NCBI RefSeq assembly: GCF_000308495.1
Contig: NZ_BAFU01000057.1
Span: 56,439 to 120,438, forward strand
From: Nocardia brevicatena NBRC 12119
Lineage (GTDB): Bacteria; Actinomycetota; Actinomycetes; Mycobacteriales; Mycobacteriaceae
Length of the DNA stretch: 64,000 bases
Direction of reading: 5' to 3'
Shown: in pieces, positions 1 through 9,043 of the stretch
How the letters are laid out: every line of letters starts with the position of its first letter
Numbering within the stretch: the first letter of the stretch is position 1
Program-made: the position numbers and the translations under genes
Notes under the pieces: generated by a model
The model's input: only the letters and a program-made list of their open reading frames with translations
Database searches by the model: none
Told to the model about the DNA's origin: nothing

Positions 1-548
1 CGTATCCTGAGAAGACATGGTGATCACCGCGTCGCGGCTACAGGCGTCGCCGCAGAACTGTCGACCCGGAACCCGCTGCTTCCGATCAACCACACAGCGG
101 GGCCGCCGCTCGTACCGCAGTAATCCCGCCGCCGGACCCCCGGGTGTGGTGGCCCACTTTTATCGCGCAACCGATCACCCAGGGGACGGGTCGGTGCCGA
201 GGTAACCGGATGCACTCCAGAGGTCCACAGCGTAGCCGGGGTCCATGACCTTGACCTGACCGGCGAAGCCGAGCAGTTTGCCGGTTGCGGACCTCGATCG
301 TGCCGTACGCTGCCGCCAAGGCCGAAGGCCTGGCGCCGGCCCTGGGACCGACTGTGCGCGTCAACACCCTCATGGCCGGGCCATACACACCGGAGCCGAG
401 GATTGTTGACACCGAGGTCGGACAGCGCGCACCACGTCGGATTTCCTCCGCTCCACCACCGCATCCTCCTGGCCCGAAACCGGCCACCACCGAAAGTGCG
501 CCAGAGCCGTCAATCGGACGCTCCCGGGCGGTACAGTGCTGGTTACTG
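1..548. other. left edge with no intact gene
   Basis: This stretch lies downstream of the minus-strand LuxR gene that ends at 549. Open frames occur on both strands but read as low-complexity Arg/Pro/Gly translations typical of shadow frames in high-GC DNA. The only recognisable coding relic is the short SDR-like piece listed separately at 297-395. I see no RNA gene or convincing promoter. Confidence 0.5.
297..395 (+). pseudogene. short-chain dehydrogenase (SDR) fragment
   Basis: About 33 codons read like the catalytic segment of a classical SDR: a PYAAAKAEG stretch carrying the Tyr-x3-Lys pair, then a segment with VRVNTLMAGPY, the usual substrate-loop start after beta-strand 6. Nothing on either side resembles the Rossmann N-terminus or the C-terminal helix, and the frame runs on into unrelated sequence. 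I read it as the relic of an SDR destroyed by deletion. The match is to a family pattern recalled from memory, so a chance resemblance cannot be excluded. Confidence 0.45.
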
Positions 549-3275
549 TCAGAAAGTGAACCGGATGAGCTCGGCACGCTTGGTGATGCCGAGCTTCGGG
601 TAGGCGCGGTATAGGTGGTGTCCGACCGTCCGAGGGCTGAGGAAAAGTTGGCCGGCGATGTCACGGTTGCCGAGTCCCGTGGCGGCGAGCCGGACCACCT
701 GGAGTTCCTGAGGGGTAAGGCGTGCGATGGGGTCGTGGTCGTGCGGTCGAGCGATGGGTCGGTCACCGAGGGCATTCAGTTCGGCGCGGGCCCGCTCGGC
801 CCAGGTGGTGGCGCCGAGTTGCTCGAATGCGTTGAACGCTTCGGTCAGGCGGGTGTGGGCGTCGGTGCGGCGACGTTTCCTGCGGAGCCATTCGCCGTAC
901 AGCAGGGCGGTGCGGGCATGGTCGTACGTGCGCTCGGCTTCGAGATGTAGTCGAAGCGCTGTGTTGTACCGAGTTTCGGTGTCGGCGTCGGTGGATAGCA
1001 GCGCGTGGCAGCGGAATACGAGTGCGTTCGCATACGGCTGTCCGGTGTGTTCCGCCCAATCGGTCAGAGCAGGCAGATACCGAGCTGCCTGCATGGTCCG
1101 ACCGCTGCGAATGGCCGATTCCACGTGGTCGGGTATGGCTTGTACCAGGAAATCCCGGCGGGCCGGCCCGGCGCATATGGTCTCCAAGTGATGTGCGGCC
1201 GTATCGAACCGTCCCTCACCGAGGTCGAGCAGGCCCAGCGCCCAGGCGGCGAGAGCGGCGTTGGTGGGATGCCGGGCATGGTTGCGCAGCATGGTTTCGG
1301 CGTGGGTACGGCAGGCTTCGGCATCGCCGGTAACGGCGGCCAGCCAGGCCGCAATGGCGGTCATGATGGTCGCCTGGGTGTTCTGCCCGAGGTCCGTGGA
1401 CACCGACAGCGCCTCGGCGACCTCGGTTTCCGCGTCGCGAAATCGCCCCCGCAACAGCAGGGCTATGGCCAACGGTTCTTGTATGTAGGGCAGCCAGCCC
1501 AGCGCGCCCGATCGACGGGCCTCGGCGACTGTCGTCTCCAGCACCTGGACCGCAGCTCGGTCGTCGATGATGAGTGCAAGGTATCCGGCCAGCACGCGCT
1601 CCAATATGCCGCGCACCTGCCCGTCCCGCGCCGCGGTGACCAGCGCCCGCATGCCGGTGATTCCTTGCCGGCCGCGGCCGTCGAAGAGTTCGGCCAGTCC
1701 GACCATTCCGTCGACAACCGGCCGTAGCCCCGATTCCGGTTCGAGCGGCACGTCGGTGAGCAGCCGTGCGGAACGACGTACCAGGTCGTGCGCGCCACCG
1801 TCTTTGGCACACCCGATAGCATCGATGAGCATCGAGACGGCTTGTTCCGGATGGGATTCGACGATCGGTGTCGCGCCCTTCACCATCAGCGCGGAGGCCG
1901 TTGCCGGCGATTCGTTCTCGTAAGCGATCTGAGCCTGGATCCAGGTGGCCTCCGCGAGGACGGACTCGCTGGTGGTGAGATCGGCGGCCGCCGAGGCACA
2001 TTCGGCTGCCCGTTCCAGCGCGCCGGCATCGTAGGCGGCTCGGGCGGCGCCGACCAGTCGCCGACTTCTGCGGTCCGGATCGGCGCTGAGTCGAGCGCTG
2101 TGCTCGAGCGCGTGCGCGACGGCAGACGAGCCGCCCCGCTGTGCGGCGCGCCGAGCGACCTGTTCCAGCGTGGCCGCGGCGGTTTCGTCCGGTGTTGTGG
2201 TGGCGGCGGCCAGATGCCAGGCGCGACGGTCGGCGTAGTGCCCTTGCATGAGCGTGTCGGCCAGGGCTTGATGTGCGGCGAGTTGCCAGCCTCGCGGTGC
2301 GCCCTGGTAGGCGGCGGTGCGGATGAGCGGGTGCCGGAACGAGATCCCACGGGCGGACAGTTCGATCAAGGTGGCATGCTCGGCGGGTTCCAGGTCGGCG
2401 GCGGTCAGCCCGAGCCGCTCGGCGGCGCACATGATGACCGTCGGGTCCGCGGTGTCGTCGGCCGCGACCAGCAGCAGGAGCCGTTGCGTCTGTCGCGGAA
2501 GTCCGCTGATCCGGGAGCGGAAGGCGTCCTGGACCTGTCTTGCCACGGGTAGTGGTTCAACAGGCAGCGACCAGGTATGGCTGCCGCCGTGTTCCCGGTT
2601 GGTGAGCGCGGCGGTGAATTCGATGATGGCGAGCGGGTTTCCCCGCGCCTCGGCCAGGACACGGGCACGTGTCGGGCCGGCCAGGTCGTGTGCGCGCCGG
2701 TTGAGCAGGGTCATCGAGCTTTCGCGGTCCAACGCGGGCAGCGTCACCGTGTCGAGCCCGGTGATCGGAAAGCACCCACCGTCATCGCGCACAGTGAACA
2801 GCATGGCCAGTGGCTCCTGCTGCAGCCGCCGGGCGGCGAACAGCAGCGCGTCCAGCGAGGCCGGATCGAACCAGTGGGCGTCGTCGATCAGGCAAACGAC
2901 CGGCCCGTCAGCGGTCAGCTCGGACAACAGCGAGAGAGTGGCAGCGCTGATCAAGAACCGCTCGCCGACATCGGCGTCGGTCAGGCCGAATGCTGCGCGC
3001 AACGCCTGCGCCTGCGGTTCGGGTAGTGCTGGAATACGCTCCAGGTAGGGATGGAACAGCAGGTGCAGGCCGGCGAAAGGGACTTCGATCTCGGACTCGA
3101 TGCCCACACCGCGCAGCACCCGCAAATCCGCGGCCGCCCGCTCGGCGTGGTCGAGCAGCGCGGTCTTACCGATCCCGGGTTCCCCACGAATCACCAACGC
3201 GCCCCCGACACCGCTTCGAGCGTCTGCCAGCAGCCGGCCGATTCGTGCCAACTCCTCCACGCGCCCGAGAACCAT
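549..3275 (-). CDS. LAL-family LuxR transcriptional regulator with AAA ATPase domain
   Basis: Large ATP-binding LuxR (LAL/MalT-like) regulator of about 908 residues. The N-terminus has a Walker A P-loop GEPGIGKT at residues 31-38 and a Walker B-like stretch ending LIDDAHW near residue 135. A long alpha-helical, TPR-like middle follows. The last ~60 residues are a LuxR helix-turn-helix (LTPQELQVVRLAATG, NRDIAGQLFLSPRTV). Such proteins are usually ATP-dependent activators of carbohydrate or secondary-metabolite genes; no target can be assigned here. The start at 3275 (MVLGRVEEL) is chosen because family members begin just before the P-loop. The open frame runs further upstream, and another ATG lies at 3296. 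Neither has a strong ribosome binding site. Confidence 0.85.
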   Translation of the reverse strand: MVLGRVEELARIGRLLADARSGVGGALVIRGEPGIGKTALLDHAERAAADLRVLRGVGIESEIEVPFAGLHLLFHPYLERIPALPEPQAQALRAAFGLTDADVGERFLISAATLSLLSELTADGPVVCLIDDAHWFDPASLDALLFAARRLQQEPLAMLFTVRDDGGCFPITGLDTVTLPALDRESSMTLLNRRAHDLAGPTRARVLAEARGNPLAIIEFTAALTNREHGGSHTWSLPVEPLPVARQVQDAFRSRISGLPRQTQRLLLLVAADDTADPTVIMCAAERLGLTAADLEPAEHATLIELSARGISFRHPLIRTAAYQGAPRGWQLAAHQALADTLMQGHYADRRAWHLAAATTTPDETAAATLEQVARRAAQRGGSSAVAHALEHSARLSADPDRRSRRLVGAARAAYDAGALERAAECASAAADLTTSESVLAEATWIQAQIAYENESPATASALMVKGATPIVESHPEQAVSMLIDAIGCAKDGGAHDLVRRSARLLTDVPLEPESGLRPVVDGMVGLAELFDGRGRQGITGMRALVTAARDGQVRGILERVLAGYLALIIDDRAAVQVLETTVAEARRSGALGWLPYIQEPLAIALLLRGRFRDAETEVAEALSVSTDLGQNTQATIMTAIAAWLAAVTGDAEACRTHAETMLRNHARHPTNAALAAWALGLLDLGEGRFDTAAHHLETICAGPARRDFLVQAIPDHVESAIRSGRTMQAARYLPALTDWAEHTGQPYANALVFRCHALLSTDADTETRYNTALRLHLEAERTYDHARTALLYGEWLRRKRRRTDAHTRLTEAFNAFEQLGATTWAERARAELNALGDRPIARPHDHDPIARLTPQELQVVRLAATGLGNRDIAGQLFLSPRTVGHHLYRAYPKLGITKRAELIRFTF

Positions 3276-3312
3276 GGGTGAACAGTAACAATTCATCTCG
3301 ACGGCGAGTACG

Positions 3313-3355
3313 CGGTGGCGGGCCGGTGGATGCGCGATGCACCGGCCCGCCACCG
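3313..3355. terminator. strong hairpin downstream of the DUF1579-like gene
   Basis: A 15-bp perfect stem (3314-3328 with 3340-3354, extendable by a C-G pair at 3313/3355) encloses an 11-base loop. It lies between the start of the minus-strand LuxR gene and the end of the minus-strand gene at 3628. It would terminate that gene's transcript or act as a structured leader for the regulator. No T-run follows, as is common in actinobacterial hairpin terminators. Confidence 0.55.
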
Positions 3356-3627
3356 TCGGACGGTCACGACTATGCGGCTTGCGGGATGGCCCGAGCAGCC
3401 ACCGCTGCCCTGACGGCGATACCGCCCGAGCCCGTCGCGGCCGGCACGAACAGTGGCCGGTGACAACGAAGCCGGTGATCCGGAGCCGGCCACCGGTGGC
3501 CGCCCGACCGAGCATGTGCGGGCCGAGGTCGAACCGTCCCACGCCACCGCTCGAGCGCAGGCAACCCATGCAGAACAGCGGTGTCGCCGGCACCCCGCAG
3601 GCCGGCGGCGACCCGTGAACCGGCCGA

Positions 3628-4083
3628 TTACCGGTCGTTCTCCCTCCGTGCGACCCGGGTCATGGTGGAGTCGTAGCCACCACCGCCGGGATACACCCAG
3701 GCACCGACCATTACATCGCCCGTCTCGTCGAACGATCCCCGATAATACGCCGGTGACCCCTTCTCCCCACTCCAGATGGTGAGGACCTCGCCTTCCAGCT
3801 CATATACGTAATCCAGCGTCTCGCCCTTGTTGCCGTAGAAGCGGCTCTTGATATCGATGCTGGGCTCCTCGGCCCCGAAGGGCCGCTCCCGCCCGATCAC
3901 CTCCATGCCCTCGATCCGCTCGCCATACTGCTCCAGCTCGACATCTTGGATCAGGAAGTGCCCGCCGGTCAGCCGGCGATAGGTGACGGTGCCCTCGGCA
4001 CCACCGGTAATCTTCCACGTACCGATCAGCCGATCCAACGCGGCCAACTCGGGGTCCCGGGTCTGGTTGGTGTTTTCACTCAT
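3628..4083 (-). CDS. DUF1579-like conserved hypothetical protein
   Basis: About 151 residues, resembling the DUF1579/lipocalin-like family of small beta-rich proteins. It opens with LAALDRLIGTWKITG and continues through a series of short strands (YRRLTGGHFLIQDVE, KSRFYGN, YVYELEGEVLTIWSG). These proteins have no established reaction. I chose the ATG at 4083 over the ATG at 4092 because an AAGGAG motif sits directly against the 4092 ATG but 9 bases before 4083, a proper Shine-Dalgarno distance. The gene stands alone; the 3313-3355 hairpin lies downstream. Confidence 0.7.
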   Translation of the reverse strand: MSENTNQTRDPELAALDRLIGTWKITGGAEGTVTYRRLTGGHFLIQDVELEQYGERIEGMEVIGRERPFGAEEPSIDIKSRFYGNKGETLDYVYELEGEVLTIWSGEKGSPAYYRGSFDETGDVMVGAWVYPGGGGYDSTMTRVARRENDR

Positions 4084-4092
4084 GTCGATCAT

Positions 4093-4656
4093 CTCCTTGG
4101 CGTGTCCACAACGGTTGCGGTGGTTCTCACACCCGAGAAGCTACGACCGCGCCTATCAGTACCCGCATCGGTCGAAATACTGATATCGGCGCAAGAGGTC
4201 CGCCGCCTCGGTGCCGGGGGCCGAGCAGGTAGCACATCGAATGCGGGGACCTACTCGGCTTCGATGGCGTCCGGCATCGACAGCTGCTGCGCGAGTGGCG
4301 GGCCATAACTTTCGCACCCGCTCGGGGACGGCGGGCCCGACGGTGCGGAAGATCCGGTGTATGCGTGGTACCGCCGCGGGACCACCGTTGCGCTGCACCT
4401 TCCCGCGCAATCGATGAACGCGGACCCACCATGATGTCGCCGGCTCGCCCCGCGGCGACGACAGTGGCATCCCGGCTTCGCGCGCCGTGAGCGCACGTCC
4501 GAGGAAGAGGGCCTTCTCCCCCCTGCGCACGTCCGGCGAACGCACGCTCATTCCAACGAACAGCCGTGTGAACGTGGCCGGTTTCAGTCGAGGGCAGCGT
4601 TGTTCGACTCACCCGCGCTGCCGGGTCTTGCCGGTTGCGTGGGCTACTTTCCAGGG
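4093..4656. other. intergenic stretch without recognised gene
   Basis: This region separates the minus-strand DUF1579-like gene from the plus-strand hydrolase. Overlapping open frames on both strands are rich in Arg and Pro and show no family pattern. It must hold the promoters of both flanking genes, but I cannot pick out convincing -10/-35 elements. Confidence 0.4.
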
Positions 4657-5540
4657 ATGCGCAACAGAATCCCCGCTTTCGGCTACACCCACATGCCGGT
4701 CGGCGATGTTGGTCTCAATGTCGCTACAGCCGGAACCGGAACCCCGATCGTGCTGTTGCACGGGTTCCCGCAGACACATCTCGCCTGGCGCCACGTCGCC
4801 ACCGATCTCGCGCGTGACCACCTGGTGGTCTGTCCGGACCTGCGTGGCTACGGCGACAGCGACAAGCCCGCGGACGACTCGGGCAACGGTACCTACACCA
4901 AGCGCACGATGGCCGCCGACATCATGGCGCTCATGCGCTCGCTGGGCCACGACCGATTCGCTCTGGCCGGGCACGATCGAGGTGGATTGGTCGCGTTTCG
5001 TGCCGGTTTGGATCATCCGGAGGCCATCAGCCATCTGGCGATCCTCGACGTCTTACCGGCAGCGGACATGTGGTCCACCCTGCACGGGACTTCCGGCATC
5101 TTCGCCTTCCACCTGTACCTGCTCGCCCAACCCACCGATCTCGCCGAACGCATGATTCGAGCCGATCCCGACCTGTTCTTCGGGTATTTCCTCGACACGT
5201 GGACGCAGGTGGTCGACGCGATCCCCGCTGATATCCGCTCCGCTTATCTCGCCGCGGCCCGCCACCCGGACCCATCAGCGCCGTGTGTGCCGACTATCGC
5301 GCCGGCGCGTATGCCGACAGTGCCCACGACGAGTCCGACCGCCGAGCAGGCCGCAGGCTGGAGATGCCGGTGACCGCGCTCTGGCAGGACCCTGGGGATG
5401 TCGTTCTTCCGTTCGACCCCCAGGCGATTTGGTCGACATGGGCGTCCGACCTCCACACGGCCACAGTGGATTGCGGGCACTTCCTGCCCGAGGAACAGCC
5501 GAGTGTCGTCATCGATACCTTGCGCAACCTGATCGACTGA
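4657..5540 (+). pseudogene. alpha/beta hydrolase (haloalkanoate dehalogenase type), frameshifted
   Basis: The protein resembles fluoroacetate/haloacetate dehalogenase-type alpha/beta hydrolases. It has LLHGFPQTHLAW (oxyanion region), the nucleophile elbow GHDRGG with Asp as nucleophile, and near the end DCGHFLPEEQP with the catalytic His. The reading frame that starts at 4657 (ATG; a TTG in frame lies at 4600) loses homology after 5271. The C-terminal part (CADYRAGAYADS onward) continues in another frame from 5274 to the TGA at 5538-5540. One base missing from the C-run at 5271-5273 would restore a continuous protein of about 294 residues. Both halves are well conserved, so this is a recent mutation or a sequence error. 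Confidence 0.75.
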
Positions 5541-5887
5541 CCTGGTCATACGGCATATCGGCTCGCGCTCGAGACCGTACCCGGCGACACGACCGGTTTG
5601 TTCTCGCTCGAGGAGCATTACCCGCAAGCCCTGCTGGTCCGCTCCCCTGACTTGGCCGACCGGCTGGTCGGTCGCACTCTCGGGCCGGTGCTGCGCCGTC
5701 CGGCACGGGAGCGGGCAGCGCTGTTGGAGGCCCTCACCGCGTGGCTGGAGGAGAACCGCTCGGCCGCAGGCGCTGCCCTTCGTCTGCACTGTCACCGCAA
5801 TACCGTGCTGAACCGGCTACACCGGATCGAGGAACTGACCGGGCATCCGCTCAACGGACATACCGCCTTCGTCGAGATATCGCCGGC
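5541..5887 (+). pseudogene. PucR/CdaR-type regulator, C-terminal fragment
   Basis: Directly after the hydrolase stop, in the same frame as its C-terminal half, about 115 codons read as the tail of a PucR/CdaR-family regulator. There is an RLALETV..EEHYPQALLVRSPDLADRLV linker, then the helix-turn-helix block LEALTAWLEENRSAAGAALRLHCHRNTVLNR (broken here only for description) and a YRL-type RLHRIEELTG helix. No N-terminal sensor domain exists upstream, and the frame runs into non-homologous sequence after about 5887. The gene is therefore truncated at its 5' end. The first usable start inside it would be at 5598. Confidence 0.65.
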
Positions 5888-5905
5888 ATTGTCGGCGATA
5901 TCTCG
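5873..5905. terminator. 13-bp perfect inverted repeat at the end of the PucR remnant
   Basis: 5873-5885 and 5893-5905 are exact reverse complements separated by 7 bases. The repeat sits on the last codons of the PucR fragment and would form a strong hairpin in RNA. It may be the natural terminator of the lost regulator gene. The run to 6305 beyond it contains no recognised gene. Confidence 0.55.
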
Positions 5906-6305
5906 AACCGGTGATCGGATCCGTAACCAGTCCCGTTTCGGAGCGGCACCGATTTGGACAGTGCGCCCATTTCCGCGCCGCGAATTCTGGGCGCCGACAC
6001 ATATTCCGCCGTGCTTCCGGCGGCCGGACTCAACAGTGCCCGGTCCGACGACCTCGGCGCCGGGCACCCCGGTCTCGGTGCAGGAGGAGCAAAACCGTGC
6101 GTGAATTCGATCTGCCGGTCATCGGCGGAGACCGCGCCCGGGTGGTCGGTGAACTCCGCGGGCGCAGGCCGATCTCCGCGAGAGGCGGTGGCGACACGAA
6201 ACGCCGAGGTAGCACCTACTCGCCCGTAGCACCGCAGTTGCCTATCCTGCTCCGACGACAACGGAGTCGGCACTGTAATCGCAACCACGAGCAGATCGGC
6301 AGCCT

Positions 6306-7343
6306 GTGAACGCTACGATTTCCGACTCCCTTCCGGGCCCGGCCGTGGCCGGCACACGTCCCGAGGCGATCCACCGCTTCCTCGTGAAACCCGCTGACGC
6401 GGGGATCGCCGGCTCGGTCGACGGTGGCAGACTCCTCGAATGGATCGATAAGGTCGCCTACGCCGCGGCGGCCCAGTGGAGCGGGCACTACTGCGTAACG
6501 GCCTATGTCGGGAACATCCATCTCGACCGGCCGATCGTTGTCGGGGAACTGGTCGAGTTGCACGCGAATCTGGTCTACACGGGCCGTACCAGCATGCACA
6601 TCCTGGTCAGTGTCTATTCGACCGATCCCACGCGACAGAAACCGGTGCAGACGGCGCAGTGCCTGACCATTTTCGTCGCGGTCGACGAACAACGGCGCAC
6701 CGTGGTCGTTCCGCAGTGGGAGCCCACCACGATTCTCGAGTTGCGCCGGCATCGACAGGCGCGGGCCCGAATCTCGGTGCGCAAGCGGATCGAAGAGGCC
6801 ATGGCCGCACAGAACTACACCGCGGCCGGCACCGCGCCGAGCGCGACATTGCGTTTCCTGGCGGCCCCGTCGGATATCAATTGGGGCGGCAAGGTACACG
6901 GCGGGCGCACCATGGGCTGGATCGAGGACGCCGCCTGCGTTTGTGGAGCCGATTGGGCCGCACAGCATGTGATCACCTCGTACTTCGGCGGTATCCGCTT
7001 CTACCGGCCGATCGTTATCGGCCATATCGTCGAGGTCACCGCGCGTCTGATCCACACCGGGCCGCGCAGTATGCACGTCAGCGTCCACGTGACTTCGACG
7101 GATACCGTTTCGGACACGCCCGCGTTGGCGGCGCACGGGCTCGCCGTCGTCGTCGTGCTCGGCGACGACGGTAAAGCGCGGCCGGTCCGGCAGTGGACGC
7201 CGGTTTCCGAGGAGGACCGCGCGCTGGAGGCGCATGCCCGCCATCTCGTCGACCTGCGTTCGCAGGCCGAGCCGTTCACAACGGCCGGCGATGTACCGGC
7301 CGACGCGGAGCCCAACTACTTCCGGGCGCCCACGCCGGGCTGA
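6306..7343 (+). CDS. acyl-CoA thioesterase with two hot-dog domains
   Basis: 345 residues built from two tandem hot-dog (BACH/BFIT-type) domains. Domain 1 spans roughly residues 20-140, with DGGRLLEWIDKVAYAAA and a strand block ending SMHILVSVYSTDP. Domain 2 spans roughly 175-300, with GGRTMGWIEDAACVCGADWA and SMHVSVHVTSTD. Such enzymes hydrolyse acyl-CoA esters to free acid and CoA in the cytosol. The repeated (D/H)GGR.(L/M).WI(D/E) motif holds the usual catalytic acid and helix. The start is GTG; I see no strong Shine-Dalgarno. The gene is followed after about 117 bases by a membrane protein gene on the same strand. Confidence 0.85.
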   Translation: MNATISDSLPGPAVAGTRPEAIHRFLVKPADAGIAGSVDGGRLLEWIDKVAYAAAAQWSGHYCVTAYVGNIHLDRPIVVGELVELHANLVYTGRTSMHILVSVYSTDPTRQKPVQTAQCLTIFVAVDEQRRTVVVPQWEPTTILELRRHRQARARISVRKRIEEAMAAQNYTAAGTAPSATLRFLAAPSDINWGGKVHGGRTMGWIEDAACVCGADWAAQHVITSYFGGIRFYRPIVIGHIVEVTARLIHTGPRSMHVSVHVTSTDTVSDTPALAAHGLAVVVVLGDDGKARPVRQWTPVSEEDRALEAHARHLVDLRSQAEPFTTAGDVPADAEPNYFRAPTPG

Positions 7344-7460
7344 ATCGTCCGGCCCCATCATGGCAACGTTCGGGCCCGTACGGACCGGCCTGACCGCCGA
7401 GGTCCAGTCGAGGACAGGTGGCCATGTACAAGAGGTCCGGCCGCCCGGCATGCTCACCGC

Positions 7461-8138
7461 ATGATCCGACGTCTCGTCGCGCTGTTCACCGGTCTGTGGC
7501 TGTACGGGTTCTCGATGGCCGTGATGATCCGTGCCGCGGTCGGTCTGGGCCCGTGGGATGTGTTCCACCAAGGCCTGGCCCGGCATGTCCCACTGAGCTT
7601 CGGCACGGTGACCGCGCTGACAGGTGTGGTCGTGCTGCTGGCCTGGGTCCCTCTGCGGCAGCGGCCCGGCGTGGGAACGGTGAGCAACGTCGTCTTGGTC
7701 GGGGTATCGGTCGATATGGGGTTGTGGCTGCTGCCGCAATGGGAATCCATGCCGGTGCGGGCGGCCGCGATGGTGCTCGCCGTGGTGCTCAACGCGCTGG
7801 CCGGCGTGCTGTATCTCGGCGCGGGACTCGGCCCGGGGCCGCGCGACGGGTTGATGACCGGCATAGTGCGTCGGACCGGGTGGTCCGTACGCCTGGTACG
7901 CACCACCATCGAGGTCACGGTCCTCATCACCGGCTGGTTGCTTGGTGGCGGTGTGGGTATCGGCACGGCGGTCTACGCGGTATGCATCGGCCCGCTGATC
8001 CAACTGATGATCCCGCTGGTCTCCGGACGGCTACCCGGATTCGACGATCTGTACACGCACGAAGCGACCGCCGGTGTCACCGCACCCGTTCCGGAGCGGG
8101 TCGGATGCGAGGACGGACCGGTCGCTCCCCGTACCTGA
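7461..8138 (+). CDS. YczE/YyaS/YitT-type integral membrane protein
   Basis: 225 residues, strongly hydrophobic, with about five or six predicted membrane segments. The family signature AAVGLGPWDVFHQGL lies near residue 25, and a matching GLGPGPRDGLMTGI block near residue 130 shows the internal two-fold repeat of YczE-like proteins. The hydrophilic C-terminal tail (after LVSGRLPGF) is probably cytoplasmic. Function in the family is not settled; transport or regulation of secondary metabolism has been suggested for YczE. It may be co-transcribed with the upstream thioesterase gene. Confidence 0.8.
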   Translation: MIRRLVALFTGLWLYGFSMAVMIRAAVGLGPWDVFHQGLARHVPLSFGTVTALTGVVVLLAWVPLRQRPGVGTVSNVVLVGVSVDMGLWLLPQWESMPVRAAAMVLAVVLNALAGVLYLGAGLGPGPRDGLMTGIVRRTGWSVRLVRTTIEVTVLITGWLLGGGVGIGTAVYAVCIGPLIQLMIPLVSGRLPGFDDLYTHEATAGVTAPVPERVGCEDGPVAPRT

Positions 8139-9043
8139 CCGCCCGCACCGACCGGATTACGTTGATATGGCCGGGCTCCACAATCCGTGGTGGACCTCCT
8201 GGTCACCGTGAGTGCGGCCGGGCGAGCCGAGGAGTCGATGGACGTCAAATGCTGCAGCCGACCCATCGTGGCTCCAATCGTCCTCCGCGTCGGCCCGGGA
8301 TCGCGCACCCGGGACGACCCGTAGGTGCCACCGGAGCCTGTGTGGATATCGACTTCGAGCAGAGCCATCCGCCACATCGAGGACACCAGCAGATCTTCTC
8401 GGCTCGAAACACCGAAAAGCCCGTGCACAGATGACATGGCTCTTCGCTCTGTCGGGGTTGGAACTTCAGGGGCGGGCGGGACTCGAACCGGCGAATAGGT
8501 GCGCCGGTGGCTGCCGACCGGGTGGAGGCGCCGGTATTTTGCACTTCATGGCAACTCCGGGAGTCCTGGGCCTACGATGGAGGCAGGTTCCGGCATCGTT
8601 GCCGTACCGAAAGGTGGTGTCGGGAACGGGCTGACGTGGGTGTGCACGGGCAGCATTATCGACATGTGCATGCCGGCTTTCGCCGATGCCGTCGCAGTCA
8701 CCCGCACTGCACGCGCCGACCGATAGTTCGGTGGCGTCATCGAAATAGATGTCCGTGCCCATCCCTGGCGCCGTGCTCGACAGGCACGTGACCGCATTGT
8801 TCGGTGCCCGACCCGAGAGACTCCGTGCAGAAGCCATGCCCCCGTTCCTGGCCGAAGTCACCGACGAACCCGTCCTTGCCCGGTTCGTGTGGGCGAAGCG
8901 CTGCCGTCGGTTGCTTCGGCGTCGCCGATTCCGCCTATTTCAGGCAATGGAATCGGTACCCGGGTCGATGGCGAGCACGGTGCGCGCACACCGACTCGGC
9001 AGTGCGGTGACCCGAGGGTGGATTTCGGCTGAGGACGAAACCA
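8139..9043. other. gene-poor stretch with a tRNA-like scrap
   Basis: About 900 bases without a supportable protein gene. Short frames on both strands lack ribosome binding sites and family patterns. The only notable element is the tRNA 3'-half-like sequence near 8469-8500 (listed separately). A GAGGA Shine-Dalgarno at 9031-9035 belongs to the methyltransferase that follows. Confidence 0.4.
8469..8500 (-). other. tRNA-like 3' fragment (T-arm), degenerate
   Basis: Read on the minus strand, this contains GGTTCGAGTCCCGCC, a typical T-loop and 3' T-stem, followed by a C-rich acceptor-like strand. The 5' T-stem matches at four of five positions. I could not fold a complete tRNA: no anticodon arm lies at the expected distance. 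Fragments of this kind are often left at integration sites of mobile elements. This is a weak call. Confidence 0.25.

Noticed and set aside
6216-8003. 595-codon minus-strand open frame
   Set aside because: Antisense to the thioesterase and the YczE-like gene; His/Asp/Arg-rich composition typical of a shadow frame in high-GC DNA.
8466-8861. 131-codon minus-strand frame ending in GSSPARP
   Set aside because: Its C-terminus translates the tRNA-like scrap, a common source of false ORFs, and nothing else in it is recognisable.
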